Positions 46,768-56,210 of a stretch of 64,000 nt of DNA are shown here, piece by piece. Location: contig NZ_JACNYL010000001.1 in the NCBI RefSeq assembly GCF_014692525.1, positions 434,001 to 498,000 of the forward strand, read 5' to 3'. Position 1 is the stretch's first letter, and each line of letters begins with the position of its first letter. The notes beneath the pieces are model-generated. The model was not told the DNA's origin and ran no database searches. It was given only the letters and a program-made list of their open reading frames with translations. The translations under genes and the position numbers were made by a program. The stretch is from Sphingobacterium chuzhouense. Lineage in GTDB: Bacteria > Bacteroidota > Bacteroidia > Sphingobacteriales > Sphingobacteriaceae.

Positions 46768-47370
46768 TTAAGGTAAGTTGAAAATCAGAAAAAGACCAAA
46801 CATACCGGACAAGAACTCCGGGTCTTTCGCCGTTAGGTCTCTTAGCACAACATTGGCATTGCGGATATGGGTGTTAACAGTTGTTTCACTAATCTGAAGA
46901 GCCTCACTGACTTCCCTATAGCTCTTCCCCTCTATCTTACACAATGTATAAATGGTCTTTTGTTGTGGAGATAACTTGTCGAGCAAGGATTGGAGCAGTT
47001 CCTTGTTTTCTCTATGGTTGAACAACTCTTCAATGTGGTTGTAATCCTCCTGCCAATGCGGTAACAGAAAATTCTTAAACTTCTGCTCATTTGCCGCCTT
47101 ACGAAAAATATGTTTTGCCTTGTTCGCCGCTATCCGGAAAAGATAGGGTTTTAGTGAACGTTCAGTATCAATACTTTTCCGGTTCATCCACAAACTCATG
47201 AAAATATCCTGTATCACGTCCTCTACCAGTTCGCGCGATTTAAGCATCCGTAAAAGATTTCCTGTTAACTTAATTTTATATCGATTATAAATCTCTTCAA
47301 AAGCAGATTTATTCCCTTCTCGAAATCTTACTAACAGTTCTTTTTCATCAATAGTGTGATAGGATTTCAT
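46768..47370 (-). CDS. ECF RNA polymerase sigma factor (PUL 2)
   Basis: About 200 residues from ATG at 47370; a TTG at 47385 is less likely. Sigma region 2 includes LVEDVIQDIFMSLWMNR, and region 4 has CKIEGKSYREVSEALQISE and TVNTHIRNA. It belongs to the FecI-like/RpoE group common in Bacteroidota PULs. Together with FecR and the STN-SusC it makes a substrate-responsive signalling chain. Confidence 0.92.
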   Translation of the reverse strand: MKSYHTIDEKELLVRFREGNKSAFEEIYNRYKIKLTGNLLRMLKSRELVEDVIQDIFMSLWMNRKSIDTERSLKPYLFRIAANKAKHIFRKAANEQKFKNFLLPHWQEDYNHIEELFNHRENKELLQSLLDKLSPQQKTIYTLCKIEGKSYREVSEALQISETTVNTHIRNANVVLRDLTAKDPEFLSGMFGLFLIFNLP

Positions 47371-47464
47371 GATTAGCCATAACAAAGTATAGAGATAAAG
47401 GTAGAAAAGAAAAATTAAAAATGAAAACTATGTCGTCTAAGCGCATGCTATTTACGCCTATGTG

Positions 47465-47487
47465 ACCACGATAGTATACTTCATGGT
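47465..47487. repeat. Imperfect palindrome between metG and the ECF sigma gene
   Basis: A 23-nt imperfect palindrome centred on AGTATACT with flanking ACCACGA and TCATGGT arms, in the gap between the metG stop (47524) and the sigma gene start (47370). It could be an operator for the sigma-factor gene. No terminator is seen after metG. Confidence 0.3.
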
Positions 47488-47523
47488 TATTCATCATTCC
47501 TCCAACGGAAGTCAGGGAATCAA

Positions 47524-49593
47524 CTACCTCACGGAACTACCCGGTTTGATAGACGACGTTGGATTAACAAAATCCAATCTGCCATCCGCATCTTCCGCCA
47601 TCAAAATCATACCTTGTGATGTAATGCCCTTAATAACGCGGGACTCCAGATTCACTAGGATGGATACTTGCTTACCCACAATATCTTCGGGACTGAAAAA
47701 CTCAGCGATGCCAGAAACAACTGTGCGCTGATCGATACCTGTATCGATTTTAAGTTTCAACAATTTCTTCGTTTTGGCAACCTTCTCTGCCTCCAATATA
47801 GTACCCACACGGATATCCATCTTTAAAAAGTCGTCATAGCTGATATTCGCTTTTGCCGGTTCGGCGTGTGCAGCTACTGCCGCATTCTTCGCTTTAGCCT
47901 CTTCCAGTTTCTGCAATTGGAAATCCACTTGCTCGTCTGTAATCTTTTCGAATAGCAGTTGCGCTTCGCCTAGCACATGCCCTTCCGGGATAAGGTTTTG
48001 TTGCCCTGCTTGCGCCCAATCTTGCGATAAAAGGTGTAGCATTGCAAACAACTTACTAGCCGTTTTCGGTAAAAACGGCTGCGACAATACCGCTAGATTG
48101 GCGACAATCTGTGCAGCTACATACATCACGGTTTTGACGCGTTCCGGATTTTCCTTATACACTTTCCACGGTTCTTCATCCGCCAGGTATTTATTACCCA
48201 AGCGTGCCGCATTCATGAAATGGCTCAAAGCTTCCCGGAAACGATATTGTGCAATAGCCTGACCGATCAGTCGTGGATAGCTTGCCAAGTCGTCCAATGT
48301 AGCTTGGTCAGCATCCGTCAGTGTATCTCCTATAGAAACCCGACCTTCAAAATATTTTTGGGAAAGCACCATCACACGGTTCACAAAGTTACCTAAAATG
48401 GCAACCAGCTCATTATTTACACGTGCTTGAAAATCTTTCCATGTAAATTCACTATCGGATGTTTCCGGCAGAATCGACGTCAGTACATAACGTAATTCGT
48501 CCTGCTTTCCGGGAAATTCTTGCAGGTATTCATGCAGCCATACGGCATGATTTCGGGAAGTAGACAATTTATCTCCCTCCAGGTTTAAAAACTCATTCGC
48601 AGGAACATTTTCGGGTAATATATATTCGCCATGTGCATGGAGAATAGCAGGAAAAGTAATACAGTGAAAGACAATATTATCTTTCCCTATAAAATGAATC
48701 AAGGTCGAGTCATTTTCCGTATCAGCTTGTTTTTTCCAATACTTTTCCCAATCTTGATGATTATCAAGAGCCCATTGTTTCGTAGCCGAAATATACCCTA
48801 TAGGCGCGTCTAGCCAAACATACAATTTCTTACCTTTCGCTTCCTCGAGCGGAACATCAACTCCCCAATCTAAATCACGTGTCATGGAACGTGGTTGCAG
48901 ACCGAATTTCAACCAAGACTGGCATTGCCCGAAAACATTCGATTTTAACACCCCTTTTTTTCCTTCGATCAGCCACTTTTCCAACCAAGGTTGGTATTTA
49001 TCTAATGGAAGATACCAATGTTTGGTCTCTTTCAATACAGGTGTTTTTCCACTCAACGTTGATTTAGGATTAATTAAATCCGTTGGATTCAACGAAGTAC
49101 CACATTTCTCACATTGGTCACCATAAGCGCCTTCATTATGACAATGCGGACACGTTCCTACAATATAGCGATCAGCTAAAAATTGATGATATTCTTCATC
49201 ATAATACTGTTCGGAAAACTTTTCTATAAACTCCCCCTTTTCATAGAGATTCATAAAAAACTCCTGCGACAGCTCGTGGTGCACTTGTTCCGATGTACGA
49301 TGATAAATATCGAAACCAATACCAAACTCTTCGAAGCTCTCTTTAATCTGTTTATTGTACTTATCAATAATCTCTCGCGGCGTTATCCCTTCTTTCTTTG
49401 CTTTAATAGTAATAGCCGCTCCATGTTCGTCGGAACCACAGACAAATACAACATCTTTATGGTTCAAACGGAGGAAACGCGTAAAAATATCAGCGGGAAC
49501 GTACGCTCCAGCGAGATGCCCGATGTGTAAAGGGCCATTTGCATAAGGCAAAGCCGATGTAATAGTAAAACGATTTTTAGATAAGATACTCAA
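47524..49593 (-). CDS. metG: Methionyl-tRNA synthetase
   Basis: About 689 residues. A class I synthetase: HIGH motif in [15 protein letters not shown], zinc knuckle [18 protein letters not shown], and KMSKS replaced by KLSTS ([13 protein letters not shown]), as usual in Bacteroidota. The C-terminal domain (about 585-689) is the Trbp111/EMAPII tRNA-binding OB fold ([20 protein letters not shown]). The start is TTG at 49593: another TTG at 49659 would fall inside the -7 box, and the shorter form begins [19 protein letters not shown] as relatives do. Confidence 0.93.
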   Translation of the reverse strand: MSILSKNRFTITSALPYANGPLHIGHLAGAYVPADIFTRFLRLNHKDVVFVCGSDEHGAAITIKAKKEGITPREIIDKYNKQIKESFEEFGIGFDIYHRTSEQVHHELSQEFFMNLYEKGEFIEKFSEQYYDEEYHQFLADRYIVGTCPHCHNEGAYGDQCEKCGTSLNPTDLINPKSTLSGKTPVLKETKHWYLPLDKYQPWLEKWLIEGKKGVLKSNVFGQCQSWLKFGLQPRSMTRDLDWGVDVPLEEAKGKKLYVWLDAPIGYISATKQWALDNHQDWEKYWKKQADTENDSTLIHFIGKDNIVFHCITFPAILHAHGEYILPENVPANEFLNLEGDKLSTSRNHAVWLHEYLQEFPGKQDELRYVLTSILPETSDSEFTWKDFQARVNNELVAILGNFVNRVMVLSQKYFEGRVSIGDTLTDADQATLDDLASYPRLIGQAIAQYRFREALSHFMNAARLGNKYLADEEPWKVYKENPERVKTVMYVAAQIVANLAVLSQPFLPKTASKLFAMLHLLSQDWAQAGQQNLIPEGHVLGEAQLLFEKITDEQVDFQLQKLEEAKAKNAAVAAHAEPAKANISYDDFLKMDIRVGTILEAEKVAKTKKLLKLKIDTGIDQRTVVSGIAEFFSPEDIVGKQVSILVNLESRVIKGITSQGMILMAEDADGRLDFVNPTSSIKPGSSVR

Positions 49594-49656
49594 CGTATAA
49601 CGATTTTTAAGTTGACAATAACAGTAAAAAAATAAACAAAATTCTTGTTTCTTTGG

Positions 49657-49664
49657 CAAAGATA
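49657..49664 (-). promoter_or_regulatory. Candidate -7 box for metG
   Basis: TATCTTTG on the minus strand, exact TAnnTTTG. It overlaps the farther-upstream TTG at 49659, so that codon cannot be the start if this box is used. Confidence 0.45.
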
Positions 49665-49698
49665 ACTCAAATTGCGCGTATAATAATAAGGGTTTGGC

Positions 49699-50601
49699 AT
49701 GAAAACACCTGAATTTCTTAAGAAAGGCGATAAAGTTGCCATTGTCTGTCCAGCAAGCTACATTAAGGGCAATATAGAGGTTGCTCTAGCGGTCTTAAAC
49801 AGCTGGGGGCTCGATGTAGAAGTAGGCAAAAGCGTTACCTCCCAATTTCACCAATTTGCAGGGACGGATGAGGTACGTAGACGGGATTTACAAGCTGCAC
49901 TTGATAATCCGGAAATTAAAGCTATTTTCGCTGCACGTGGCGGGTACGGTACGGTCAGGATTATAGATCAACTAGACTTTAGAAAATTCAAAAAGCATCC
50001 CAAGTGGATTGTCGGTTTTAGCGATATTACCGTTCTCCATAGCCATATTCACAACAAAGTTGGCGTATGCAGTATACACGGACAAATGCCAAAAGCTTTT
50101 AGCAAAAGTACTCAAGCTGCCTTAACATCTTTAAAGAACGCTCTTTTTGGTAAAAAAAAGGATTTCAAATACAGTCAAACTACATTTCCTAACCGCTCCG
50201 GGAAAGGAGAAGGTCGCTTGATTGGCGGTAACCTCGCTATCCTTCATAGTATCCTCTCCTCTCCGTCCGATGGGAAATATGATAATAAGATTCTCTTCAT
50301 TGAAGACGTTGGCGAACAACATTATAACATTGACCGTATGTTGTGGACGCTTAAGAGAGCTGGTAAACTTGTTAAGTTACAAGGGTTGATTGTAGGTGGC
50401 TTTACTTCCTTAAAAGATAGCGACCCTCCGTTTGGGCAACGGTTTGAAGAAATTATAATGGACAAAGTAAGAGAATATAATTTCCCTGTCTGCTTTGATT
50501 TCCCTTCTGGGCACATCGACAATAACCATAGTCTTATTTTTGGAAAAAAAATACAGCTAAGCGTAAAAGACAAAGAGTCTTCGATTAACTATTTGGAATA
50601 A
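49699..50601 (+). CDS. LD-carboxypeptidase (S66 family)
   Basis: 300 residues. Serine peptidase that trims the terminal D-Ala from murein tetrapeptides in cytoplasmic recycling. The nucleophile elbow is GFSDITVLH (Ser108), with Glu in [10 protein letters not shown] and His in [11 protein letters not shown] completing the Ser-Glu-His triad. Normal length. Divergent from metG; convergent with the next gene, 10 nt away. Confidence 0.92.
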   Translation: MKTPEFLKKGDKVAIVCPASYIKGNIEVALAVLNSWGLDVEVGKSVTSQFHQFAGTDEVRRRDLQAALDNPEIKAIFAARGGYGTVRIIDQLDFRKFKKHPKWIVGFSDITVLHSHIHNKVGVCSIHGQMPKAFSKSTQAALTSLKNALFGKKKDFKYSQTTFPNRSGKGEGRLIGGNLAILHSILSSPSDGKYDNKILFIEDVGEQHYNIDRMLWTLKRAGKLVKLQGLIVGGFTSLKDSDPPFGQRFEEIIMDKVREYNFPVCFDFPSGHIDNNHSLIFGKKIQLSVKDKESSINYLE

Positions 50602-50611
50602 ACTAAAAGGG

Positions 50612-51076
50612 CTATAAAAATACCCGGGCATGCCAACTTGCTTTCATTGGCACTTCCCATTTTGTATCCAATTCCTCTACAGAAGTTAGCATATTATTGA
50701 AAACGAGAGCCGTATCTGGATCGATCTCCCCTTTCAACAACAAGTTTCGGAAATCATCTTGAGGTACTACTTGAATAGGTTTGTCCACACCTTGTCGAAA
50801 AGCTATTTGTAAGCGATCAAATAACGATATACCTAACGCTTGCTCTATTTTCTTTAAGAGATGAACCGATTTATCAATAGAACATCCCGTTACCATCGCT
50901 TGTTCCTCGTCTACCATCAGAACAATAAACAAGTCGTAACGAATTTCGAATGATCCAGCCAATTGATTGCCATGTGCAGTCCATTGTGTTACAAATTCCT
51001 GCAAGATTTGCTCTATTTTGCGAATCTCATCCTGCTGTAAAAAACGGTTGCTTTGATAAATCCAAACTCTTTTCAT
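50612..51076 (-). CDS. Conserved small protein, Bacteroidota family
   Basis: 154 residues starting MKRVWIYQSNRFLQQDE. It belongs to a conserved Bacteroidota family often labelled 'ABC transporter ATPase' in databases, but no Walker A or B motif is present and that label seems wrong. It contains the conserved VTGCSIDKSVHLLKKIEQALG and FDRLQIAF segments. No function can be given. Confidence 0.8.
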   Translation of the reverse strand: MKRVWIYQSNRFLQQDEIRKIEQILQEFVTQWTAHGNQLAGSFEIRYDLFIVLMVDEEQAMVTGCSIDKSVHLLKKIEQALGISLFDRLQIAFRQGVDKPIQVVPQDDFRNLLLKGEIDPDTALVFNNMLTSVEELDTKWEVPMKASWHARVFL

Positions 51077-51111
51077 TTTTTTATTATTGTGAAGTTATTG
51101 ATTTACACCTC

Positions 51112-51648
51112 TCAACTATAATAAGGTGAAATCATCAAATAGACAACAACTCCTGTTATTGCTACATATAGCCACATAGGATAGGTAATACGCGCGAGTT
51201 TTTTGTGTCGCTCATAGGCTCCTGCGATACCACGTACAAATGTAAACAGTACAAATGGTATGATTATAATAGATAAAAGAATGTGGGTTATCAATATAAA
51301 GAAATAAATATACCGTATTACCCCCTCACCACCATAAGAAGTAGATTCAGAAGTCATATGATAAGCAACATACATCAACAGGAATGCTATGGAACACCCC
51401 ATACATACCTTGATAAGATTTTCATGTAATTTTACTTTACCTCTTTTGATGGCCGATATCGCTACAATCAACAATATAGCAGTAATCCCGTTTATAGTCG
51501 CATAAATTGGAGGCAAAAAGCTTAGCGGTTCTACATCATAACCCAATTTCCTCAAATTCACCCCAAATAGCACTGCTACCGCTAACGGTATAATGATAGA
51601 AAGCGCCACAATCCACTTTTTATACTTCTTCTCTTCTGCTGTCATCAT
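51112..51648 (-). CDS. DUF420 membrane protein
   Basis: 178 residues, about five membrane helices, matching DUF420 (CtaM-like) proteins encoded with cytochrome c oxidase genes and implicated in oxidase assembly in Bacillus-type relatives. The last gene of the respiratory cluster, 10 nt after the Sco-like gene. It conserves His/Tyr residues in helices (AYHMTS, FILITHILLS). Confidence 0.82.
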   Translation of the reverse strand: MMTAEEKKYKKWIVALSIIIPLAVAVLFGVNLRKLGYDVEPLSFLPPIYATINGITAILLIVAISAIKRGKVKLHENLIKVCMGCSIAFLLMYVAYHMTSESTSYGGEGVIRYIYFFILITHILLSIIIIPFVLFTFVRGIAGAYERHKKLARITYPMWLYVAITGVVVYLMISPYYS

Positions 51649-51658
51649 ATTGCTTAAT

Positions 51659-52378
51659 TTATTTTTTTTCCACTTTCAATGGTTTATTCCGGATTTCCTC
51701 TACCGCAAGTAACTTTATTTCATCTTCCAAACGATCAACTTCTCCCTTTACACTTATATCGTAAAAACCACGAATACGGCTTTTGGAATCCAGCAACACC
51801 AATTGGTTACTGATCAAAAAGCGAGTGGAATCAGCCGGATCAGGCATGGCATCAATCAGCAATCGTTCCCGGGCGTATGTAAAAATATCGACGGAGGGGT
51901 TATACAGAACATGCCAGTGTTTTTGCGCCATATTTCTATATGGGTTTATAAATGCTTTCACATCAGCTTGCGTTTCCATACTGTCTACCGAAATAGAGAA
52001 AAAATTGATCATAGCATTTCCCTGAAAACGTGTTGCCAACATATCTACATGGTCCAGCATCAATCGCGAAAAAGCAGCATCTCGGGTATAAAAAAGATGC
52101 GCTACGCTAATACAGGTGTCCGGCGCAGGAAAACCTACTTTTGCACCTTCCGCATTTTCAAAATGAATATCGGGCGCTGTATGAAAAATAGTATCGGGAT
52201 ATTCTCTACCCCAATTTCGCTTCATCTCGCCACTCAACTGTTTTTCACCGAAAACAGGTAGAGAAGCGTATTCATTAAAGCCCAGTCTATTAACCGCTAT
52301 ATATAAAAATCCTGGCACAAGTAAGATTAATGCCAGGATAATTATCTTTGATTTACCCGTTTGAGTACGCTTACTCAT
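51659..52378 (-). CDS. Sco-like thioredoxin-fold protein lacking copper ligands
   Basis: 239 residues with one N-terminal membrane anchor (about 10-29). The Sco fold is recognisable, but the Cu-binding CxxxC is D100-AAF-S104 in FYTRDAAFSRLM, and the third ligand His is replaced by Asn191 in FLISNQLVLLD. The later WHVLYNPSVDIFTYARE segment matches Sco. Canonical Sco delivers copper to CuA of Cox2. This copy cannot bind copper in the normal way; a structural or chaperone role, or a divergent lineage-specific family, are possible. It is in the oxidase operon between cox4-like and DUF420. Confidence 0.75.
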   Translation of the reverse strand: MSKRTQTGKSKIIILALILLVPGFLYIAVNRLGFNEYASLPVFGEKQLSGEMKRNWGREYPDTIFHTAPDIHFENAEGAKVGFPAPDTCISVAHLFYTRDAAFSRLMLDHVDMLATRFQGNAMINFFSISVDSMETQADVKAFINPYRNMAQKHWHVLYNPSVDIFTYARERLLIDAMPDPADSTRFLISNQLVLLDSKSRIRGFYDISVKGEVDRLEDEIKLLAVEEIRNKPLKVEKK

Positions 52379-52399
52379 TTAAAGCCTCCTCGTTATCAC

Positions 52400-52780
52400 T
52401 TAATTATTCGGAAATAATGGATGTTCTTGAAGATGATATAATAAGAAATCCCCCTCAATTAGCATCAACACGATGAAGTAAACAATAAAAATAAATCCAA
52501 CGCTCGCTGTCACGATAAAACTAGATTTCTCAAATTTCAAGTGCATAAAGTAAGCGATAATATAATAAGCTTTCAATAGCGTCAGCGCAATATAAATTAC
52601 GTTGACAAACATTCCCTTTTGAATTATTCCCCAATGGTGTACAAATCCCAACGCGATTAAAAATTCTAAGGCGGTTAATGCAAGAAGAACAAAGAAAATT
52701 CTCCAGATTCCTTTTTTATCCATACCACCGTGATCGTGATGGTCATGTGCTGTAGCTATATTTTCGTGATGATTAGACAT
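52400..52780 (-). CDS. Cytochrome c oxidase subunit IV (prokaryotic type)
   Basis: 126 residues. A His-rich N-terminus (SNHHENIATAHDHHDHGG) is followed by three membrane helices, of the CoxD/CyoD-like COX4-pro family. Small accessory subunit of caa3/cbo-type oxidases. Lies between cox3-like and the Sco-like gene. Confidence 0.87.
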   Translation of the reverse strand: MSNHHENIATAHDHHDHGGMDKKGIWRIFFVLLALTALEFLIALGFVHHWGIIQKGMFVNVIYIALTLLKAYYIIAYFMHLKFEKSSFIVTASVGFIFIVYFIVLMLIEGDFLLYHLQEHPLFPNN

Positions 52781-52817
52781 TTCCTTTTTATAGTATGTTA
52801 AGAATTTCCGAAATCAA

Positions 52818-53555
52818 TTAAATCAAATAGAAGAATGTAAATACGAACACCCAGACCAAATCTACAAAGTGCCAATATAGACCCACTTTCTCTACCATCA
52901 AGTAGGTTCCTCTTCTTTCAAATGTGTTATTTAACGTCATACTTAAAACGATGATATTCAATAGAATCCCGATAGATACGTGGAACCCGTGAAAGCCTGT
53001 TATTGTAAAGAAAAGATTAGCAAACTGTAATGCGGCTGTATAAGATATATCCTTCGTAAAATAAGGTGCCAACGCTTCGGCCACCGCTTCGCCTTCTAAA
53101 CCCGTAGCCGGGTTTCTACCAAACCAAAAGCCTTGATGATGTAAGTGTGTCCATTCGATTGCCTGACAGCCAACAAAGGCTAAGCCACCTAAGATTGTCC
53201 AAAGCATCCATTTCACGACCTCATCTTTCCTGTTCCGATGTCCGGCATCAACGGCCAACACCATAGTTACAGAAGACATAATTAGGATAAAGGTCATGAG
53301 CCCTACGAACACCAAAGGCTGTCCGGATTCGGCAATACCAGGAATAGATTGAAACACTTTATCCGCATCGATCCAAGTCGGCTGCGCAAATTTTTGCGCT
53401 CCATAGTAAATCAGAAACGCAGAAAATGTAAAGGCGTCTGACACTAGGAAAAACCACATCATGATTTTCCCATACTCCAAGTTCCAAGGCGACTTGCCAC
53501 CACTCCAAGGGCCGTCTTTTACCTTATCCAATTGCGATACAGTTGTTGTACTCAT
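52818..53555 (-). CDS. Cytochrome c oxidase subunit III (longer copy)
   Basis: About 245 residues. Start taken at ATG 53555 (MSTTTVSQLDK), just after the upstream gene; the earlier frame overlaps that gene. Six to seven membrane helices and COX3 motifs (FFLVSDAFTFSAFLIYYG, WTHLHHQGFWFG, ITGFHGFHVSIGI, WHFVDLVWVFVF) are seen. Follows the shorter COX3-like gene by 8 nt. Confidence 0.9.
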   Translation of the reverse strand: MSTTTVSQLDKVKDGPWSGGKSPWNLEYGKIMMWFFLVSDAFTFSAFLIYYGAQKFAQPTWIDADKVFQSIPGIAESGQPLVFVGLMTFILIMSSVTMVLAVDAGHRNRKDEVVKWMLWTILGGLAFVGCQAIEWTHLHHQGFWFGRNPATGLEGEAVAEALAPYFTKDISYTAALQFANLFFTITGFHGFHVSIGILLNIIVLSMTLNNTFERRGTYLMVEKVGLYWHFVDLVWVFVFTFFYLI

Positions 53556-53563
53556 TTTTACTA

Positions 53564-54151
53564 TTATTGATTCAAAAGTAAGAAAACATAAATATAAATC
53601 CACAAAAGATCGAGAAAATGCCAAAAAATAGTGGCTAAATTCATGCGGAATTGGTTATCCGGAAATGAGATAGGTTTCATAGTCCCCCATAAACATCTTA
53701 CCAATACGATCAAACCCGCAATAATATGTGCCAAATGCATCCCCGTAAACACATAAATAAACGACTGTGATGCATTATTATTTACAAAATAAATACCTCT
53801 ATCTGCTAATACAGACCAAGCATCTGTCTGCAATACAAAAAATGCGACGCCCAATGCAATAGTCAATAACAAATACAGTTTTTGCTGGCCTACTTGCTCT
53901 CTTTTTGTTGCACGATAAGCCAAATGCAACGTTATGCTACTTATTAAGATAACAATTGTGCTATATATAAAAGTATCAGGCAAAATTGTCTTTATTCCTT
54001 TGTCTACTCCACTAGCTGTATACACGATGAACCCACTGGACAATGCGGCAAACATCATAAACATACCAATCATACCCAACCAAAGGTTAAATTTCTTGGC
54101 CTTTCTTGATTGAATCAATTCTTCTGTTGTATAATCGTCCGTATGCTCCAT
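53564..54151 (-). CDS. Cytochrome c oxidase subunit III-like (short copy)
   Basis: 195 residues with about five membrane helices. COX3 features (GMHLAHIIAGLIVLV, FWHFLDLLWIYIYVFLLL) are clear, but the N-terminal part is reduced against the next gene. Two consecutive COX3-type genes are usual in this phylum. Begins at the base after the ctaB stop. Confidence 0.88.
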   Translation of the reverse strand: MEHTDDYTTEELIQSRKAKKFNLWLGMIGMFMMFAALSSGFIVYTASGVDKGIKTILPDTFIYSTIVILISSITLHLAYRATKREQVGQQKLYLLLTIALGVAFFVLQTDAWSVLADRGIYFVNNNASQSFIYVFTGMHLAHIIAGLIVLVRCLWGTMKPISFPDNQFRMNLATIFWHFLDLLWIYIYVFLLLNQ

Positions 54152-55060
54152 CTATTTCAAAGGAATAAAATCAAATAATAAAACCAACTGCGTCAACGGC
54201 AAATAAATAAACGATGTAAACATCACTTTCTTCGCCGTAACATCGGTTCGTTCTTGTACATGCTTAAAACCATAATAAGCAAATAACAAACCACCTAACA
54301 GCGACACCACTGTAAATACCCAACCAGCAAAACCATAATACATCGGTAACACACCAACGGGAACCATCAATACTGCCGAGATAAAAATCATCCAAGCTGA
54401 AATGGTATCTTTTTTTGTCGTTGGTAATAGCCTAAACCCCGCACGCTTATAATCCTCATCCGCTACCCAAGCAATCGCCCAAAAATGCGGAAATTGCCAA
54501 AAAAATTGGATCAGAAACAATACCCAGGGTGTGATGACAATCGCTGCTTCACTAACAGCTGCATATTCGAAACCGAATCCCGCAGATTTAAAAGCGGCGT
54601 AATAACCAATCAATGGAGGTAATGCACCTGGAAATGCTCCCACAAACACCGCTATAGGTGATTTTTGCTTTAATGGCGTATACACAAAGGCATACAGAAT
54701 GATAGCAAAAACAGAAAGCAGACCCGCTAAAAAATTAAGCCGGACAAGCAATAAGGTTCCAAAAATCCCCATAAATAAGCTCAATACCAATGCCTGTCCG
54801 GTGGTCATCCTACCGGCAGGTAACGGTCTGTCTTCGGTACGCTTCATCAGCTTATCGAGGTCGCGCTCAATAATTTCATTAAAACCATTCGCCGACCCCG
54901 TTATCAGAAATCCGCCGATTGTCAAAATCAGCCAATTTATCCAAATAATATCGCCCTGTTGACTGGCTCCAATCAAAAATGAAATAGAGGCCGAGAACAC
55001 AACGGTTAACGTCAACCTAAGCTTAACTAATTTATTGAAATCAGAGATGAACTGCTTCAT
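54152..55060 (-). CDS. ctaB: Protoheme IX farnesyltransferase
   Basis: 302 residues, eight to nine membrane helices. Converts haem B to haem O. The UbiA-type motif NGFNEIIERDLDKLMKRTEDRPLPAG (in two parts: NGFNEIIERDLDKLMKRT and EDRPLPAGRMT) is complete, and the second Asp-rich loop is WVADEDYKRAGFRLLP. Clustered with ctaA. Confidence 0.95.
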   Translation of the reverse strand: MKQFISDFNKLVKLRLTLTVVFSASISFLIGASQQGDIIWINWLILTIGGFLITGSANGFNEIIERDLDKLMKRTEDRPLPAGRMTTGQALVLSLFMGIFGTLLLVRLNFLAGLLSVFAIILYAFVYTPLKQKSPIAVFVGAFPGALPPLIGYYAAFKSAGFGFEYAAVSEAAIVITPWVLFLIQFFWQFPHFWAIAWVADEDYKRAGFRLLPTTKKDTISAWMIFISAVLMVPVGVLPMYYGFAGWVFTVVSLLGGLLFAYYGFKHVQERTDVTAKKVMFTSFIYLPLTQLVLLFDFIPLK

Positions 55061-55132
55061 GAAAATCTTTATCCTCTTCTAAAAATGAACAAATATGCGT
55101 TAAAACCACAAATGTCTGCAACTTTGTTCACA

Positions 55133-56176
55133 CTATCGTTTTAGTTTTGTCATTAATAGCATCAAATAATATAAGGCGCCAAAAAACAAGCTAGCGATAA
55201 CCAAATGTGTGGTTTGTGCAATCGCCGGCACATTAAAACGAGCTAGAATAATTCCGGACATCATCTGAATACCAACCAAGATCAGTACAATCCAAGCGTA
55301 TTTACTTTGTAATGTCAATGAACTAAACTTATTTTTTACCAGGAAGAACAGTAATACTGTCGTTCCCAACGATACATAAGCTAAAACACGATGTATATCG
55401 TAAGACGAACCCAATCGGGAAATCCATTCCTGACGAGAAACGCCTTCATCATTCAAATGATCTATAGCTTCCCTAACTCCTGTGCCATACACGACTTGGA
55501 TCACCGTCAATACCAATAGGAATATCGCTATGCCTTTTAGCAAATCAAAACGATGATTAATCAAAATGCTTTTATTTCGCATGGTTGTAGCTAGATAAAA
55601 TGTATATATACTAATTGCTACAATAACCAATGCCAACAGCATGTGTACCGTAATAATCCAAGGCATCAAGTTCGTCGAAACAACAATAGAACCGAGCCAC
55701 GCCTGGATAATTACCACAAAAAGATTCAGAACGCTCCACCAAACTATGGATGGCTTACTTTTCCAGTACGTAAAAGAGAATAAAGCGGAAAATAACAAAC
55801 AAAAACCAACGACAACACCAGCCAAGCGGTTAATATACTCTGTCCAAGTTTTTGCTGCATTAAACTCTTCGTGCAGCAGAATAGATTCGTCATGGCGTAT
55901 CTTATCCGCCATTTCCGGATAACCAAAGAATTCTACGATTTTTGCAAAACGCTGATTCTTTTTAGCCCTTCCTTCAACATAATGTTCCTCGTACCCTTCA
56001 GGGAGTTGCGAAACATCTGTTGGCGGAATTATACGGTTAAAACATTTCGGCCAATCTGGACACCCCATTCCTGATCCCGTACTCCTAACGATTCCTCCTG
56101 CCGTGATAACAAGGAACAAAACAAAAATCGTAATTCTGTTTGTTTTAATGAATCGCTTTTCTGTAGCGGGATACAT
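55133..56176 (-). CDS. ctaA: Heme A synthase (COX15/CtaA type)
   Basis: 347 residues, eight predicted membrane helices. Oxidises haem O to haem A for the aa3-type oxidase. COX15/CtaA features: FVLFLVITAGGIVRSTGSG near the N-terminus (in part ITAGGIVRSTGSGMGCPDW), PKCFNRIIPP, WTEYINRLAG and HRVLAYVSLG. The short periplasmic loop holds CPDWPKC. It lies between cox1 and ctaB with a 72-nt gap to the latter. Confidence 0.93.
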   Translation of the reverse strand: MYPATEKRFIKTNRITIFVLFLVITAGGIVRSTGSGMGCPDWPKCFNRIIPPTDVSQLPEGYEEHYVEGRAKKNQRFAKIVEFFGYPEMADKIRHDESILLHEEFNAAKTWTEYINRLAGVVVGFCLLFSALFSFTYWKSKPSIVWWSVLNLFVVIIQAWLGSIVVSTNLMPWIITVHMLLALVIVAISIYTFYLATTMRNKSILINHRFDLLKGIAIFLLVLTVIQVVYGTGVREAIDHLNDEGVSRQEWISRLGSSYDIHRVLAYVSLGTTVLLFFLVKNKFSSLTLQSKYAWIVLILVGIQMMSGIILARFNVPAIAQTTHLVIASLFFGALYYLMLLMTKLKR

Positions 56177-56210
56177 AACACACCTCTTCTCTCTACTTCT
56201 ACGTTAACAC

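Noticed and set aside
47524..49593. KLSTS in place of KMSKS in metG as a defect
   Set aside because: As I recall, this variant is usual in Bacteroidota methionyl-tRNA synthetases and so is not a sign of lost function.
50612..51076. 'ABC transporter ATPase' label for the 154-residue protein
   Set aside because: No Walker A, Walker B or signature motif is present.
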